From assembly GCF_030817475.1 (NCBI RefSeq), contig NZ_JAUSZJ010000002.1:4106626-4170625 (forward strand): a stretch of 64,000 bases of DNA. The letters are read 5' to 3'. This document shows, piece after piece, positions 48,990 to 56,887 of the stretch; position 1 is the stretch's first letter; every line of letters begins with the position of its first letter. The DNA is from Streptomyces sp. V2I9 (GTDB lineage: Bacteria; Actinomycetota; Actinomycetes; Streptomycetales; Streptomycetaceae). The translations under genes and the position numbers were made by a program. A model generated the notes under the pieces. That model was not told where the DNA came from. It did not search any database and was given only the letters and a program-made list of their open reading frames with translations.

Positions 48990-50348
48990 GTGGGACGACT
49001 CTTCGGTACGGACGGGGTACGCGGTGTCGCCAACGCCGATCTGACGGCCGAGCTCGCGCTCGGCCTCTCGGTCGCGGCGGCGCATGTACTCGCCGAGGCG
49101 GGCACCTTCGCAGGCCATCGCCCGACGGCCGTGGTCGGACGTGATCCACGGGCATCCGGAGAGTTCCTGGAGGCCGCCGTCGTGGCGGGCCTGGCCAGCG
49201 CGGGTGTGGACGTGCTGCGGGTGGGCGTACTGCCGACGCCCGCCGTCGCGTACCTCACCGGAGCGCTCGGCGCGGACATCGGCGTGATGCTCTCGGCCAG
49301 CCACAACGCGATGCCGGACAACGGCGTCAAGTTCTTCGCGCGCGGCGGCCACAAGCTCGCCGACGAGCTGGAGGACCGGATCGAGACGGTCTACGAGCAG
49401 CACCGCACCGGTGAGCCGTGGGACCGCCCGACCGGCGCCGGCGTCGGCCGGGTCACCGACTACACGGAGGGCTTCGACCGGTACGTCGCCCACCTCATCG
49501 GCGTCCTGCCCAACCGGCTCGACGGCCTCAAGGTCGTCCTGGACGAGGCACACGGCGCCGCCGCACGGGTCTCGCCCGAGGCGTTCGCGCGGGCCGGTGC
49601 CGAGGTCGTCACGATCGGTGCGGACCCGGACGGTCTGAACATCAACGACGGCTGCGGCTCCACCCATCTGGACCTGCTGCGCGCCGCCGTCGTCGAGCAC
49701 GGGGCGGACCTCGGCATCGCCCACGACGGGGACGCCGACCGCTGCCTCGCCGTGGACGCGGCGGGCGAGGAGGTCGACGGCGACCAGATCCTCGCCGTCC
49801 TGGCCCTCGCCATGCGGGACGCCGGCCAGCTGCGCAAGCAGACCGTCGTCGGCACCGTGATGTCGAACCTCGGCTTCAAGCTGGCCATGGAGCGCGAGGG
49901 CATCCAGCTGGTCCAGACGGCGGTCGGCGACCGGTACGTCCTGGAGTCGATGAAGGCCGAGGGCTACGCGCTCGGCGGCGAGCAGTCCGGACACGTCATC
50001 GTCCTGGACCACGCCACGACCGGCGACGGCACGCTGACCGGGCTGATGCTGGCGGCCCGCGTCGCCGCCACCGGCCGGAGCCTCGCCGAGCTGGCCGGGG
50101 TCATGCAGCGCCTGCCGCAGGTGCTCATCAACGTCCCCGACGTCGACAAGACGCGGGTGAACACCTCCGCCGAGCTGGCCGCGGCCGTCGTCGACGCGGA
50201 GCGGGAGCTCGGTGAGACCGGGCGCGTCCTGCTGCGCCAGTCGGGTACGGAGCCGCTGGTGCGGGTCATGGTGGAGGCCGCCGACATCGAGCAGGCGCGG
50301 GCCGTCGCGGGCCGGCTGGCCGATGTGGTGAAGTCCGCGCTGGGCTGA
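48990..50348 (+). CDS. glmM: Phosphoglucosamine mutase
   Basis: Converts glucosamine-6-phosphate to glucosamine-1-phosphate for UDP-GlcNAc and peptidoglycan synthesis. The 452-residue protein begins MGRLFGTDGVRGVAN; the phosphoserine is Ser104 in MLSASHNAMPDNG; the metal loop is AHDGDADRCLAVD; the sugar loop is GGEQSGHVI and the phosphate site RQSGTEPLVRVMVE. GTG 48990 follows GGAGGA; the in-frame upstream GTG/ATG codons are not conserved. Confidence 0.97.
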   Translation: MGRLFGTDGVRGVANADLTAELALGLSVAAAHVLAEAGTFAGHRPTAVVGRDPRASGEFLEAAVVAGLASAGVDVLRVGVLPTPAVAYLTGALGADIGVMLSASHNAMPDNGVKFFARGGHKLADELEDRIETVYEQHRTGEPWDRPTGAGVGRVTDYTEGFDRYVAHLIGVLPNRLDGLKVVLDEAHGAAARVSPEAFARAGAEVVTIGADPDGLNINDGCGSTHLDLLRAAVVEHGADLGIAHDGDADRCLAVDAAGEEVDGDQILAVLALAMRDAGQLRKQTVVGTVMSNLGFKLAMEREGIQLVQTAVGDRYVLESMKAEGYALGGEQSGHVIVLDHATTGDGTLTGLMLAARVAATGRSLAELAGVMQRLPQVLINVPDVDKTRVNTSAELAAAVVDAERELGETGRVLLRQSGTEPLVRVMVEAADIEQARAVAGRLADVVKSALG

Positions 50349-50384
50349 GCCCGCCCCGGACTCACCGGCGACCGACCGCGCGGC

Positions 50385-51350
50385 TCAGCCGCCCACCGAA
50401 GCCCCTGGCGTGCTCGCCGGGGGCTTCTGCGCGCGCCGGACCCTCCCCAGGCCCTTCTGGAGCAGGAGCGTCAGCGTGCCCGCGAGGACGATCCCACCGA
50501 GGTTGGCGAGGAGCTGCTGACCGGAGCCCACGGTCTGCTGGTAGTCGGAGTAGCTGAACGCGACGGCCGCGTTGGCGGCGGCCGGGACCGTCGTCACCGA
50601 GATCGCCACCCCGATCAGCGCCCCGGACTTGGCCGAGGTGAGCGAGAGCGTCCCGGCGATGCCCGCCAGGAACGCCACCACGAACGACATCCAGTCCGGG
50701 TGCCAGATGAAGCCGGTGTTCGGCCGTTCCTCGTCGATCATGGAACGCTCGAACAGGCCGAAGGCGTCCATCAGCCAGGCGAAACCGGCCGTCACGAGCA
50801 TCGCCGCGGCGAATCCGCCGACCAGCGCCCACAGCGAGCGCGCCACCAGCCGGGGCGCACGCTGCACGAGGGCCGTGGAGATCCCGGCCAGCGGCCCGAA
50901 CTCGGGGCCCACGGCCATCGCGCCCACGATCAGGACCGCGTTGTCGAGCATCACACCGCAGGCGGCGAGCATGGTGGCGAGGGCGAGGAAGGAGACATAG
51001 GTGACGGAGAACGTCGACTCCTCGTGCGTCGCCTCCGTCAGCTCCTCCCACAGCACCGCGTCGGCCCCGTCGCCGGGCGCCTCGTGCTCGGCCCTGTCGG
51101 CGTGGTCGGAGAGCGTCAGCTCCATGTTCTCCATGGTGATCGACCCGGACCGGTCGATACCGAGCCGACGCAGCGCACCGATCAGCTCGTCGCCCGCCTC
51201 CCGCGCCACGTCGCACATCACCACGTCACCGGAGGGCGAGCGGGCGGCACCGGGCAGAACCACCAGATGGGCGGTGCCGACGGTGGAGGACAGCAGATCG
51301 ACGACCTCGTCGGTGGTGTCGGCCGGCACGATCAGACGCAGATGCAGCAC
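50385..51350 (-). CDS. DUF389 family multi-pass membrane protein
   Basis: A 321-residue protein with an N-terminal soluble part (VLHLRLIVPADTTDEVVDLL, ACT-like appearance), then about six membrane helices, including LATMLAACGVMLDNAVLIVG, AMAVGPEFGPLAGISTALVQ and ALIGVAISVTTVPAAANAAV, characteristic of DUF389 (TIGR00341-like). Biochemical role is unknown. GTG 51350 is selected because GGGAGG lies about 9 nt before it and the upstream sequence is noncoding. It follows coaA on the same strand by 29 nt. Confidence 0.88.
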   Translation of the reverse strand: MLHLRLIVPADTTDEVVDLLSSTVGTAHLVVLPGAARSPSGDVVMCDVAREAGDELIGALRRLGIDRSGSITMENMELTLSDHADRAEHEAPGDGADAVLWEELTEATHEESTFSVTYVSFLALATMLAACGVMLDNAVLIVGAMAVGPEFGPLAGISTALVQRAPRLVARSLWALVGGFAAAMLVTAGFAWLMDAFGLFERSMIDEERPNTGFIWHPDWMSFVVAFLAGIAGTLSLTSAKSGALIGVAISVTTVPAAANAAVAFSYSDYQQTVGSGQQLLANLGGIVLAGTLTLLLQKGLGRVRRAQKPPASTPGASVGG

Positions 51351-51379
51351 GTGGGCTGCCCTCCCGGGGAGCGGATCGG

Positions 51380-52375
51380 TCAGAGCTTGCGCAGGGACAG
51401 CTTCCGGACCTTGTGGTCCGCCCCCTTGCGGAGCACCAGAGTGGCACGGCCGCGCGTCGGTGCCACGTTCTCCAGCAGATTCGGCTTGTTGATGGTCCGC
51501 CACATGGTGCGCGCGTAGTCCAGCGCCTCCTCCTCGGAGACCTGGGTGTACTTGCGGAAGTACGAGGACGGGTCCTGGAACGCCGTGGCGCGCAGCTTGC
51601 GGAAGCGGTTCAGGTACCAGGTCTCGATGTCCTCGGCGCGCGCGTCCACGTACACGCTGAAGTCGAAGTAGTCGGCCAGCCCGACGCGGGTGCGCCCGTC
51701 GCTGCCGGGCAGGGCGGGCTGGAGGACGTTGAGGCCCTCGACGATGAGGATGTCGGGGCGGCGCACGGTGAGCCGCTCGCCGGGGACGATGTCGTAGATC
51801 AGGTGCGAGTAGACGGGGGCGGTCACCTCGTCCTTGCCCGCCTTGATGTCCGCGACGAAACGGGTCAGGGCGCGCCGGTCGTAGGACTCCGGGAACCCTT
51901 TGCGGGAGGTCAGCCCGCGCGCCTGGAGCTCCTTCATCGGCAGCAGGAACCCGTCCGTGGTCACCAGCTCCACGCTCGGGTGCTCCGGCCAGCGGGCCAG
52001 CAGCGCCTGGAGGATACGGGCGGAGGTGGACTTGCCCACGGCGACACTGCCCGCGACCCCTATGACGAACGGGGTGCCGCGCTGTGCCCCGTGCCCGTTG
52101 CCGGCGTCCCCGAGGAAGGTGTTCAACGCGCCGCGCAGCCCGGAGGTCGCCTGGACGTAGAGGTTGAGCAGCCGGGAGAGCGGCAGGTAGACGTCCCGCA
52201 CCTCGTCGAGGTCGATGACGTCCCCGAGCCCCCGCAGCCGCTCCACCTCGTCGGCGGTCAGCGGCAGCGGGGTCTTGTTCCGCAGCGCGCTCCACTCGTC
52301 GCGCGAGAGGTCGACGTACGGGGTCGGCGCGTGCTCGGTGCGACGGTGGGAGCTCCGTGCGGGCGATGTGATCAC
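51380..52375 (-). CDS. coaA: Pantothenate kinase, type I
   Basis: Phosphorylates pantothenate, the first step of coenzyme A synthesis. The 331-residue protein has the P-loop GVAGSVAVGKST at residues 106-117, TTDGFLLPMKEL, RKGFPESYD and YDIVPGERLTVRRPDILIVE GLNVL in order. GTG 52375 has poor Shine-Dalgarno spacing; TAACAAT at 52387-52381 (minus strand) ends 5 nt before it, consistent with a leaderless mRNA. It precedes the DUF389 gene. Confidence 0.95.
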   Translation of the reverse strand: MITSPARSSHRRTEHAPTPYVDLSRDEWSALRNKTPLPLTADEVERLRGLGDVIDLDEVRDVYLPLSRLLNLYVQATSGLRGALNTFLGDAGNGHGAQRGTPFVIGVAGSVAVGKSTSARILQALLARWPEHPSVELVTTDGFLLPMKELQARGLTSRKGFPESYDRRALTRFVADIKAGKDEVTAPVYSHLIYDIVPGERLTVRRPDILIVEGLNVLQPALPGSDGRTRVGLADYFDFSVYVDARAEDIETWYLNRFRKLRATAFQDPSSYFRKYTQVSEEEALDYARTMWRTINKPNLLENVAPTRGRATLVLRKGADHKVRKLSLRKL

Positions 52376-52505
52376 CCTTCATTGTTACGGGAGTTTTAAC
52401 GCGGCGGGGGGTGGGGTCGGTCACGTGGGTGGCGGGGCCGAGCCTCGGAACCACGGGTTCGCGCGACGGTGGCCCGGACGGGTGGGGCCGGGGGCGGCCG
52501 TGGGG

Positions 52506-52560
52506 CCGGTGTCCGCTCCCCCTGTGCCGGACACCGGGCCCCTGTGCCGGACACCGGGCC
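52506..52560 (-). terminator. Hairpin plus 20-bp tandem duplication
   Basis: CCGGTGTCCG (52506-52515) is complementary to CGGACACCGG at 52528-52537 and again at 52548-52557, because a 20-bp unit (CCTGTGCCGGACACCGGGCC) is repeated exactly at 52521-52540 and 52541-52560. Either arm can pair. It lies just past the CU044_5270 gene end on the minus strand. Confidence 0.6.
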
Positions 52561-52586
52561 CACGCCCGAGCTGGTGCGCCGTACGG

Positions 52587-53582
52587 TCAGGGCTTCCGGC
52601 CCTTGGCGTCGACGACCGCCGCCTCGGTCCGCGCGATGTTCAGCAGGAGGTCGCCGCGCTTGCGGACCGTGGGTGCGAGGCCCTCCGGGCCGGGGACCTC
52701 GTGGGTCCTGGTGACGACGTCGCGTTTGCCCGCGTAGCTGTAGTCCACCGGGTCGATGAGCAGCTCGCGCCGGCTGTTGACGTCGTACGCGCGGGTCACC
52801 GCGATGACCTGGCGGCCGGCGGCGTCCCGGATCAGGTGGTCGGTCACCTCGACGCCCTCGACCGTCGCCATCGCCCGGTAGATCCGGGCCAGAGCGTCCG
52901 GCGGGAGCGGGTAGGACTCGATCAGGACGGAGAGGGCCCGGAAGTTGTGCTGGGCCTCGTCCTCGCGTTCCTCGTTCTCGCCGTCACCGGAGGGGAAGGC
53001 CTTCCGCACCTTCGTGAGGAGCGCCTCGGGGTCCTCCGGCAGATCGGCGGCGAACCGGTACGACTCGCGTGCGGTGCGGTGGTCGGTGTCGGACGGGTCG
53101 TTCTCGGCGGCCTCGTCGTCGTACGGGACCCAGGAGTCGGGGCTGTAGCCCTCCCCGCCCATCAGCTCCTTGATCTCGGCGGGCATCCGCGCCCAGTGCT
53201 TCTCCTGCTCGGGGTTCTTCTCCCGCAGGTAGATCCACTGGTCCGGCCGGGGCTCCGGCGGGGCCTCCTGCTGCTCCAGGAAGTCGGCGGCCCGCCCCAG
53301 GGTGGCGGCCGGGCCGGACAGGTCGAGGTCGCCCGCCACGGTCGCCGGGGCCGAGGGCCGGGGGGAGGAGGTGTCGAGGACCTGGGGGAGCAACAGCGCC
53401 GCCGTGGTGATCGCCGCGACCGCGCCGAGCGAGGCGATCCGCCAGTCGGACCGCAGCCTGCGGGTACGGCGGCTCCTGCCGGCGATGGCGTCGGTCAGGA
53501 GTGCGCGGCCGGGGGCGAGGGCGGCGCGGTCGGGTACGGGGACGTCGGCGCGCAACTCCCGCAGCTGGGTCAGTTCGTCCAT
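52587..53582 (-). CDS. CU044_5270 family membrane protein
   Basis: A 331-residue protein with N-terminal cytoplasmic region MDELTQLRELRADVPVPDRA, one membrane helix (IASLGAVAAITTAALLLPQV, about residues 49-68) and an extracellular domain with FLEQQEAPPEPRPDQWIYLR and VEGVEVTDHLIRDAAGRQVI. The architecture is that of CU044_5270-type proteins encoded with ECF sigma factors, where they probably act as anti-sigma or sensor partners. Its start overlaps the sigma gene by 13 nt, implying coupling. No zinc anti-sigma motif (HxxxCxxC) is seen. Confidence 0.85.
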   Translation of the reverse strand: MDELTQLRELRADVPVPDRAALAPGRALLTDAIAGRSRRTRRLRSDWRIASLGAVAAITTAALLLPQVLDTSSPRPSAPATVAGDLDLSGPAATLGRAADFLEQQEAPPEPRPDQWIYLREKNPEQEKHWARMPAEIKELMGGEGYSPDSWVPYDDEAAENDPSDTDHRTARESYRFAADLPEDPEALLTKVRKAFPSGDGENEEREDEAQHNFRALSVLIESYPLPPDALARIYRAMATVEGVEVTDHLIRDAAGRQVIAVTRAYDVNSRRELLIDPVDYSYAGKRDVVTRTHEVPGPEGLAPTVRKRGDLLLNIARTEAAVVDAKGRKP

Positions 53583-54199
53583 GACGGGTTCAGCTCCTGT
53601 TCGGCCGAGGTGAACGCGGGGTCGGTGCTCAGGGACGCGCGGACCTTGCGGCGGGCCCGGTTCAGCCGGGACCTGACAGTGCCCAGCGGTATCCGCAGCG
53701 CGTCCGCCACCTCCTGGTAGCCGAGGTCCGCCCAGGCGACGAGCAGCAGGACGTGCCGGTCGCCGGGGGACAGCGCGGCCAGCGCCCCGGCCAGGGGGGC
53801 CTGGACGGCCAGCCGGTCGTCCGAGCGGTCGCTCCAGGACGCGGCGACCGGGTCGTGACCGGTCCTGGCCAGCGCCTTCAGCGCGCGGACCTCGGTACGG
53901 CGGTGCTTGCCGATCAGGTTGGCGGCGATGCCGTACAGCCACGGCCGGGCCATCCGGTGGGCCGTGTCGTAGCGGTCGCGGGTGCGGAAGGCGATGAGGA
54001 ACGTCTCCGCCGTGATGTCGTCCGCCGCGCCCTCCCCGAGGCGGCGGGCGGCGTAGCGGTGGATGTCCGGGGCGTGCCGGTCGTACAGCCCGGCGAAGAG
54101 TTCGGGTTCGTCGAGGGACTGGGCGATGACGTCGGCGTCGTTCCTGCCGTCGCCCGCGTCGTGTGCCGCCTCGGGGAGGGCCGGAGGTGGTCCGGGCAC
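53570..54199 (-). CDS. ECF-type RNA polymerase sigma factor
   Basis: A 209-residue alternative sigma factor. Region 2 reads ELFAGLYDRHAPDIHRYAAR then ITAETFLIAFRTRDRY and RPWLYGIAANLIGKHRR; region 4 has LSPGDRHVLLLVAWADLGYQ EVADAL and VRSRLNRARRKVR. The GTG start follows GGAGG. It is transcribed with, and overlaps, the CU044_5270 gene, which is the probable regulator. Target promoter unknown. Confidence 0.92.
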   Translation of the reverse strand: MPGPPPALPEAAHDAGDGRNDADVIAQSLDEPELFAGLYDRHAPDIHRYAARRLGEGAADDITAETFLIAFRTRDRYDTAHRMARPWLYGIAANLIGKHRRTEVRALKALARTGHDPVAASWSDRSDDRLAVQAPLAGALAALSPGDRHVLLLVAWADLGYQEVADALRIPLGTVRSRLNRARRKVRASLSTDPAFTSAEQELNPSWTN

Positions 54200-54409
54200 T
54201 GCGCCTCCAGGGTGCGTCGGTCGGTGTGGCTGTCACCCCTGTTGTCCGCAGCGGCGGGAAAGGTTCACGGGCGGACTCCGCCGTGGAGTCTGCCCGCCCG
54301 TTCGCCCCCGGAAGGTCAGGCGCGGCCCGGTCGCAGGGAGCGCAGCGTGCCCAGCGCCCGGTCCTCCCGCCCGCCGAGCCGAGCGGGGGGCGAGGGCGAA
54401 GACGGACAC
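54200..54409. other. Gene-free region upstream of the ECF sigma gene
   Basis: About 210 nt before the sigma factor GTG. GGGCGGACTCC (54257-54267) and GGAGTCTGCCC (54276-54286) form a near-perfect inverted repeat that could be a site or terminator. No ORF with convincing codon bias. Confidence 0.4.
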
Positions 54410-54436
54410 GGGCCGGGCCCACGGTGGGCCCGGCCC
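54410..54436 (-). terminator. Terminator after the VOC gene
   Basis: GGGCCGGGCCCA (54410-54421), CGG, TGGGCCCGGCCC (54425-54436): perfect 12-bp stem just after the VOC gene stop on the minus strand. Confidence 0.8.
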
Positions 54437-54460
54437 GGCTCTCCGGCGTTCTGCTCGCTC

Positions 54461-54859
54461 TCAGGCGTCCTGCGGGTACCAGCGCAGTTCGACGGTGTTG
54501 CCGTCCGGGTCGAGTACGTAGACCGACGTCGCCGATCCCTGGGCTCCGAAGCGGGGGACGGGCCCCTCCTTCACCGTGAACACTCCGGAGTCGATGACCT
54601 CCTGCCAGTCGAGCGGTTCGACGACGAGGCAGATGTGGTCCACGTTCGACTCGCCGCGCGGCCGGTCGAGCAGGTCGATGATCGTCGTCGGGCTGACCCG
54701 GACCGAGGGGAACGGGACCTTCCCCGCCCGCCACTCCTCCACCCGGACCGGCTCCAGGCCCAGCGGCCCGCAGTAGAACTCAAGGGCCCGCTCGACGTCC
54801 CCGACGTTGAGGACGAGGTGGTCGAAGTCCTTGACCTGGACCTTCGGCGGTATGGGCAC
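54461..54859 (-). CDS. VOC (glyoxalase/bleomycin resistance fold) protein
   Basis: A 132-residue small metalloprotein-fold member: VKDFDHLVLNVGDVERALEF, NVDHICLVVEPLDWQEVIDS and SVYVLDPDGNTVELRWYP give the paired beta-alpha-beta units with His7x/Glu ligands typical of VOC enzymes (conserved His in FDHLVL, Glu in TVELRW). Substrate unknown. GTG 54859 lies 2 nt after the last DUF397 stop on the same strand, so it is probably the last gene of that operon. Confidence 0.85.
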   Translation of the reverse strand: MPIPPKVQVKDFDHLVLNVGDVERALEFYCGPLGLEPVRVEEWRAGKVPFPSVRVSPTTIIDLLDRPRGESNVDHICLVVEPLDWQEVIDSGVFTVKEGPVPRFGAQGSATSVYVLDPDGNTVELRWYPQDA

Positions 54860-54861
54860 GG

Positions 54862-55053
54862 TCAGACCTCCGACGCGTACGTGACGAAGTCGCTCCAGGC
54901 GGCGGGGGTGAAGCCGAGGTGGGGTCCGCCGGTGGGGAGCTGCTTGGAGTCGCGTACGTGGACGGTGGTGGGGGCGGTGGCGACCTCGACGCAGTCGGGG
55001 CCGTCGTTGGTGCTGTAGCTGCTCTTGAACCAGGTCAGCTCAGGGGCGCTCAT
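54862..55053 (-). CDS. DUF397 protein, copy 3 (downstream)
   Basis: A 63-residue protein beginning MSAPELTWFKSSYSTNDG and ending SDFVTYASEV. DUF397 proteins are small partners of WhiJ/AbaA-type XRE regulators in Streptomyces. This copy differs from copies 1 and 2 in several C-terminal residues (SDFVTYASEV vs ADFITYAAQN). ATG 55053 follows GGGAGAG. Two nt before the VOC gene. Confidence 0.9.
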   Translation of the reverse strand: MSAPELTWFKSSYSTNDGPDCVEVATAPTTVHVRDSKQLPTGGPHLGFTPAAWSDFVTYASEV

Positions 55054-55070
55054 GTCTCTCCCGGATGGCT

Positions 55071-55262
55071 TCAGTTCTGCGCGGCGTACGTGATGAAGTC
55101 GGCCCAGGCGGCGGGGGTGAAGCCGAGGTGGGGTCCGCCGGTGGGGAGTTGCTTGGAGTCGCGTACGTGGATGGTGGTGGGGGCGGTGGCGACCTCGACG
55201 CACGCCGGGCCGTCGTTGGTGCTGTAGCTGCTCTTGAACCAGGTCAGCTCAGGGGCGCTCAT
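55071..55262 (-). CDS. DUF397 protein, copy 2 (middle)
   Basis: A 63-residue protein reading MSAPELTWFKSSYSTNDGPA... and ending ADFITYAAQN. It differs from copy 1 at only three residues. Start-to-start distance to each neighbour is exactly 209 nt, so the genes are tandem duplicates. The ATG follows GGGAGAG, duplicated with the gene. Confidence 0.92.
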   Translation of the reverse strand: MSAPELTWFKSSYSTNDGPACVEVATAPTTIHVRDSKQLPTGGPHLGFTPAAWADFITYAAQN

Positions 55263-55279
55263 GTCTCTCCCGGATGGCT

Positions 55280-55471
55280 TCAGTTCTGCGCGGCGTACGT
55301 GATGAAGTCGGCCCAGGCGGTGGGAGTGAAGCCGAGGTGGGGTCCGCCGGTGGGGAGTTGCTTGGAGTCGCGTACGTGGATGGTGGTGGGGGCGGTGGCG
55401 ACCTCGACGCACTGCGGGCCGTCGTTGGTGCTGTAGCTGCTCTTGAACCAGGTCAGCTCGGGGGTGCTCAT
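55280..55471 (-). CDS. DUF397 protein, copy 1 (upstream)
   Basis: A 63-residue protein beginning MSTPELTWFKSSYSTNDG, containing VRDSKQLPTGGPHLGFTP. Its ATG overlaps the XRE gene stop by four bases (ATGA), so it is translationally coupled to the regulator. In known WhiJ-type loci, the DUF397 protein binds and modulates the XRE partner (family knowledge). Confidence 0.93.
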   Translation of the reverse strand: MSTPELTWFKSSYSTNDGPQCVEVATAPTTIHVRDSKQLPTGGPHLGFTPTAWADFITYAAQN

Positions 55472-56310
55472 GTCTCTCCCAGCAGTTTCTCGATGAATTC
55501 CCGCGACAGCCGGGGCGTGAGGCCCTGCGACCGGATGAGGTTGTAGCGCATCTCCAGGATCTGCACCTGCCTCGGATCGGTGATCAGCCCGCTGATCAGC
55601 TGAACCTCGTTGTGCCCGACGGCCTTTCCGTCCTTGAGCTTAATCACCTCGTGCGAACCGCCCAGACCTGCATGCTCCTCCGCCTCCATCGGCATGACCT
55701 GGATCTCGACATGCCGCAACTGGCTCAAGTCAAGCAAGTGTTCGAGCTGGCGGCGCAGGACCATTCTGCCTCCGATGCGCCTCCGGAGCGTCGCCTCTTC
55801 CTGGACGAAGGTCAGCAGCGGGGCGGGGCGGCAGTCGAAGACCACCTGCCGGGCCATCCGTGCGGCCACCAGGCGTTCGATGTCGTCCTCGGCGTACGCC
55901 GGCCGACGCTGTGCGTACAGGGCGCGTGCGTACTCCTCGGTCTGGAGCAGCCCGTGGATCACCTCACCCGCGTACGCGCCGATCTCGACCGCCTCCGCCT
56001 CCAGTTTCGCCAGGTCGCGGACCTTCCTCGGATACCGCGCCTCCTCCACGTCCTTCTTCATCGCGGAGATCTTGCCGTTCGCGCCCACGGCGGCGTCCGT
56101 CCTGTCCAGGAACTCCGGCTTCGGGATGCGCCTCCCGCCCTCGACCTTGAAGACCAGGTTCTCGCTGTACCCGATGGCCGTGCCCAGTTCTGCGGCGCGT
56201 AGCCCGGCCGACTCGCGCCACAGCTTGATCTGCCGCCCCACAGCCGCGATGACCGCGCCGGAGTCATCCTCCAGGCCGAACTCCCGGTCCTCTTCGGTTC
56301 CGTCGATCAT
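55468..56310 (-). CDS. WhiJ/AbaA-type XRE helix-turn-helix regulator (DUF5753)
   Basis: A 280-residue regulator. The XRE HTH is at about residues 23-75 (QIKLWRESAGLRAAELGTAI, GYSENLVFKVEGGRRIPKPE), followed by the DUF5753 effector region with LLQTEEYARALY, QEEATLRRRIGG and QVMPMEAEEHAGLGG. Streptomyces hold many such paralogues, some affecting development and antibiotic production. ATG 56310 follows GGGAGCGG. It heads an operon with three DUF397 genes and a VOC gene, and is divergent from an RsbW-like ATPase. Confidence 0.93.
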   Translation of the reverse strand: MIDGTEEDREFGLEDDSGAVIAAVGRQIKLWRESAGLRAAELGTAIGYSENLVFKVEGGRRIPKPEFLDRTDAAVGANGKISAMKKDVEEARYPRKVRDLAKLEAEAVEIGAYAGEVIHGLLQTEEYARALYAQRRPAYAEDDIERLVAARMARQVVFDCRPAPLLTFVQEEATLRRRIGGRMVLRRQLEHLLDLSQLRHVEIQVMPMEAEEHAGLGGSHEVIKLKDGKAVGHNEVQLISGLITDPRQVQILEMRYNLIRSQGLTPRLSREFIEKLLGET

Positions 56311-56418
56311 CTGCCGCTCCCGCCTCCATCCCGTGCGCCCGCGCGGCGGGCCCCGTACGTACGGGGACAGGCCTGTACACACCAGGGACAGTGACGGTCC
56401 GTACCCGCGCCGATGCTT

Positions 56419-56448
56419 CTCAGAGTAGGTATGTCCGGACACTCTGAG
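56419..56448. promoter_or_regulatory. Inverted repeat between XRE and ATPase genes
   Basis: CTCAGAGT (56419-56426) and ACTCTGAG (56441-56448) are exact reverse complements separated by 14 bp. It lies in the 142-bp divergent gap, 4 nt before the ATPase ATG and 108 nt before the XRE ATG. It is a candidate operator for the XRE protein. Confidence 0.55.
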
Positions 56449-56452
56449 TGAC

Positions 56453-56872
56453 ATGAACCAAGAAATCACCCAACCGAGGGCGCGGGCCGGACAGTTCGCC
56501 GTCCAGTTCTCCGCCACCCGCCGGGGCGCCCGGCTCGCCCGGCTGCTCGCCGCCGAGCAGCTCCGCTCCTGGGGTCTGCCGCTGGAGAACGCGAGCCTCG
56601 TCGTCGGCGAGCTGGCGGCCAACGCGGCGCTGCACGGGTGCGTCCCGGACCGCGACTTCCGGATTCTGCTGGGCGTGTACGGCGACGTGTTGCGGATCGA
56701 GGCCGTTGACACCCTGGGGGACTGTCTTCCGGAGAAGCGGGACCCCGACGCCGAGTCCGAGGGCGGGCGCGGCCTGTTGCTCGTCGAGGCGTTGTCGGTG
56801 CGATGGGGTACGGAGCACGGGCCGTTCCCGCGCAAGACGGTCTGGGCCGAGGTGGCGCTCACCGGATCGTGA
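56453..56872 (+). CDS. RsbW-like ATP-binding (HATPase_c) regulatory protein
   Basis: A 139-residue GHKL-type ATPase resembling anti-sigma/serine-kinase proteins. N-box: LVVGELAANAALHGC; G1-like box: DTLGDCLPE; G2-like: ESEGGRGLLLVEALSVRWG. Such genes flank WhiJ/DUF397 loci in Streptomyces (AbaA orfE-like). ATG 56453. The gene ends inside a perfect stem-loop. Confidence 0.9.
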   Translation: MNQEITQPRARAGQFAVQFSATRRGARLARLLAAEQLRSWGLPLENASLVVGELAANAALHGCVPDRDFRILLGVYGDVLRIEAVDTLGDCLPEKRDPDAESEGGRGLLLVEALSVRWGTEHGPFPRKTVWAEVALTGS

Positions 56873-56887
56873 CAGTCACGATCCGGT
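56861..56887 (+). terminator. Terminator overlapping the ATPase stop codon
   Basis: ACCGGATCGTGA (56861-56872), CAG, TCACGATCCGGT (56876-56887): perfect 12-bp stem whose left arm contains the ATPase stop TGA. Confidence 0.8.

Noticed and set aside
55071..55471. Longer DUF397 proteins with Arg/His-rich N-termini
   Set aside because: Those extensions are the neighbouring copy read in another frame; the ATGs with GGGAGAG give the standard 63-residue proteins.
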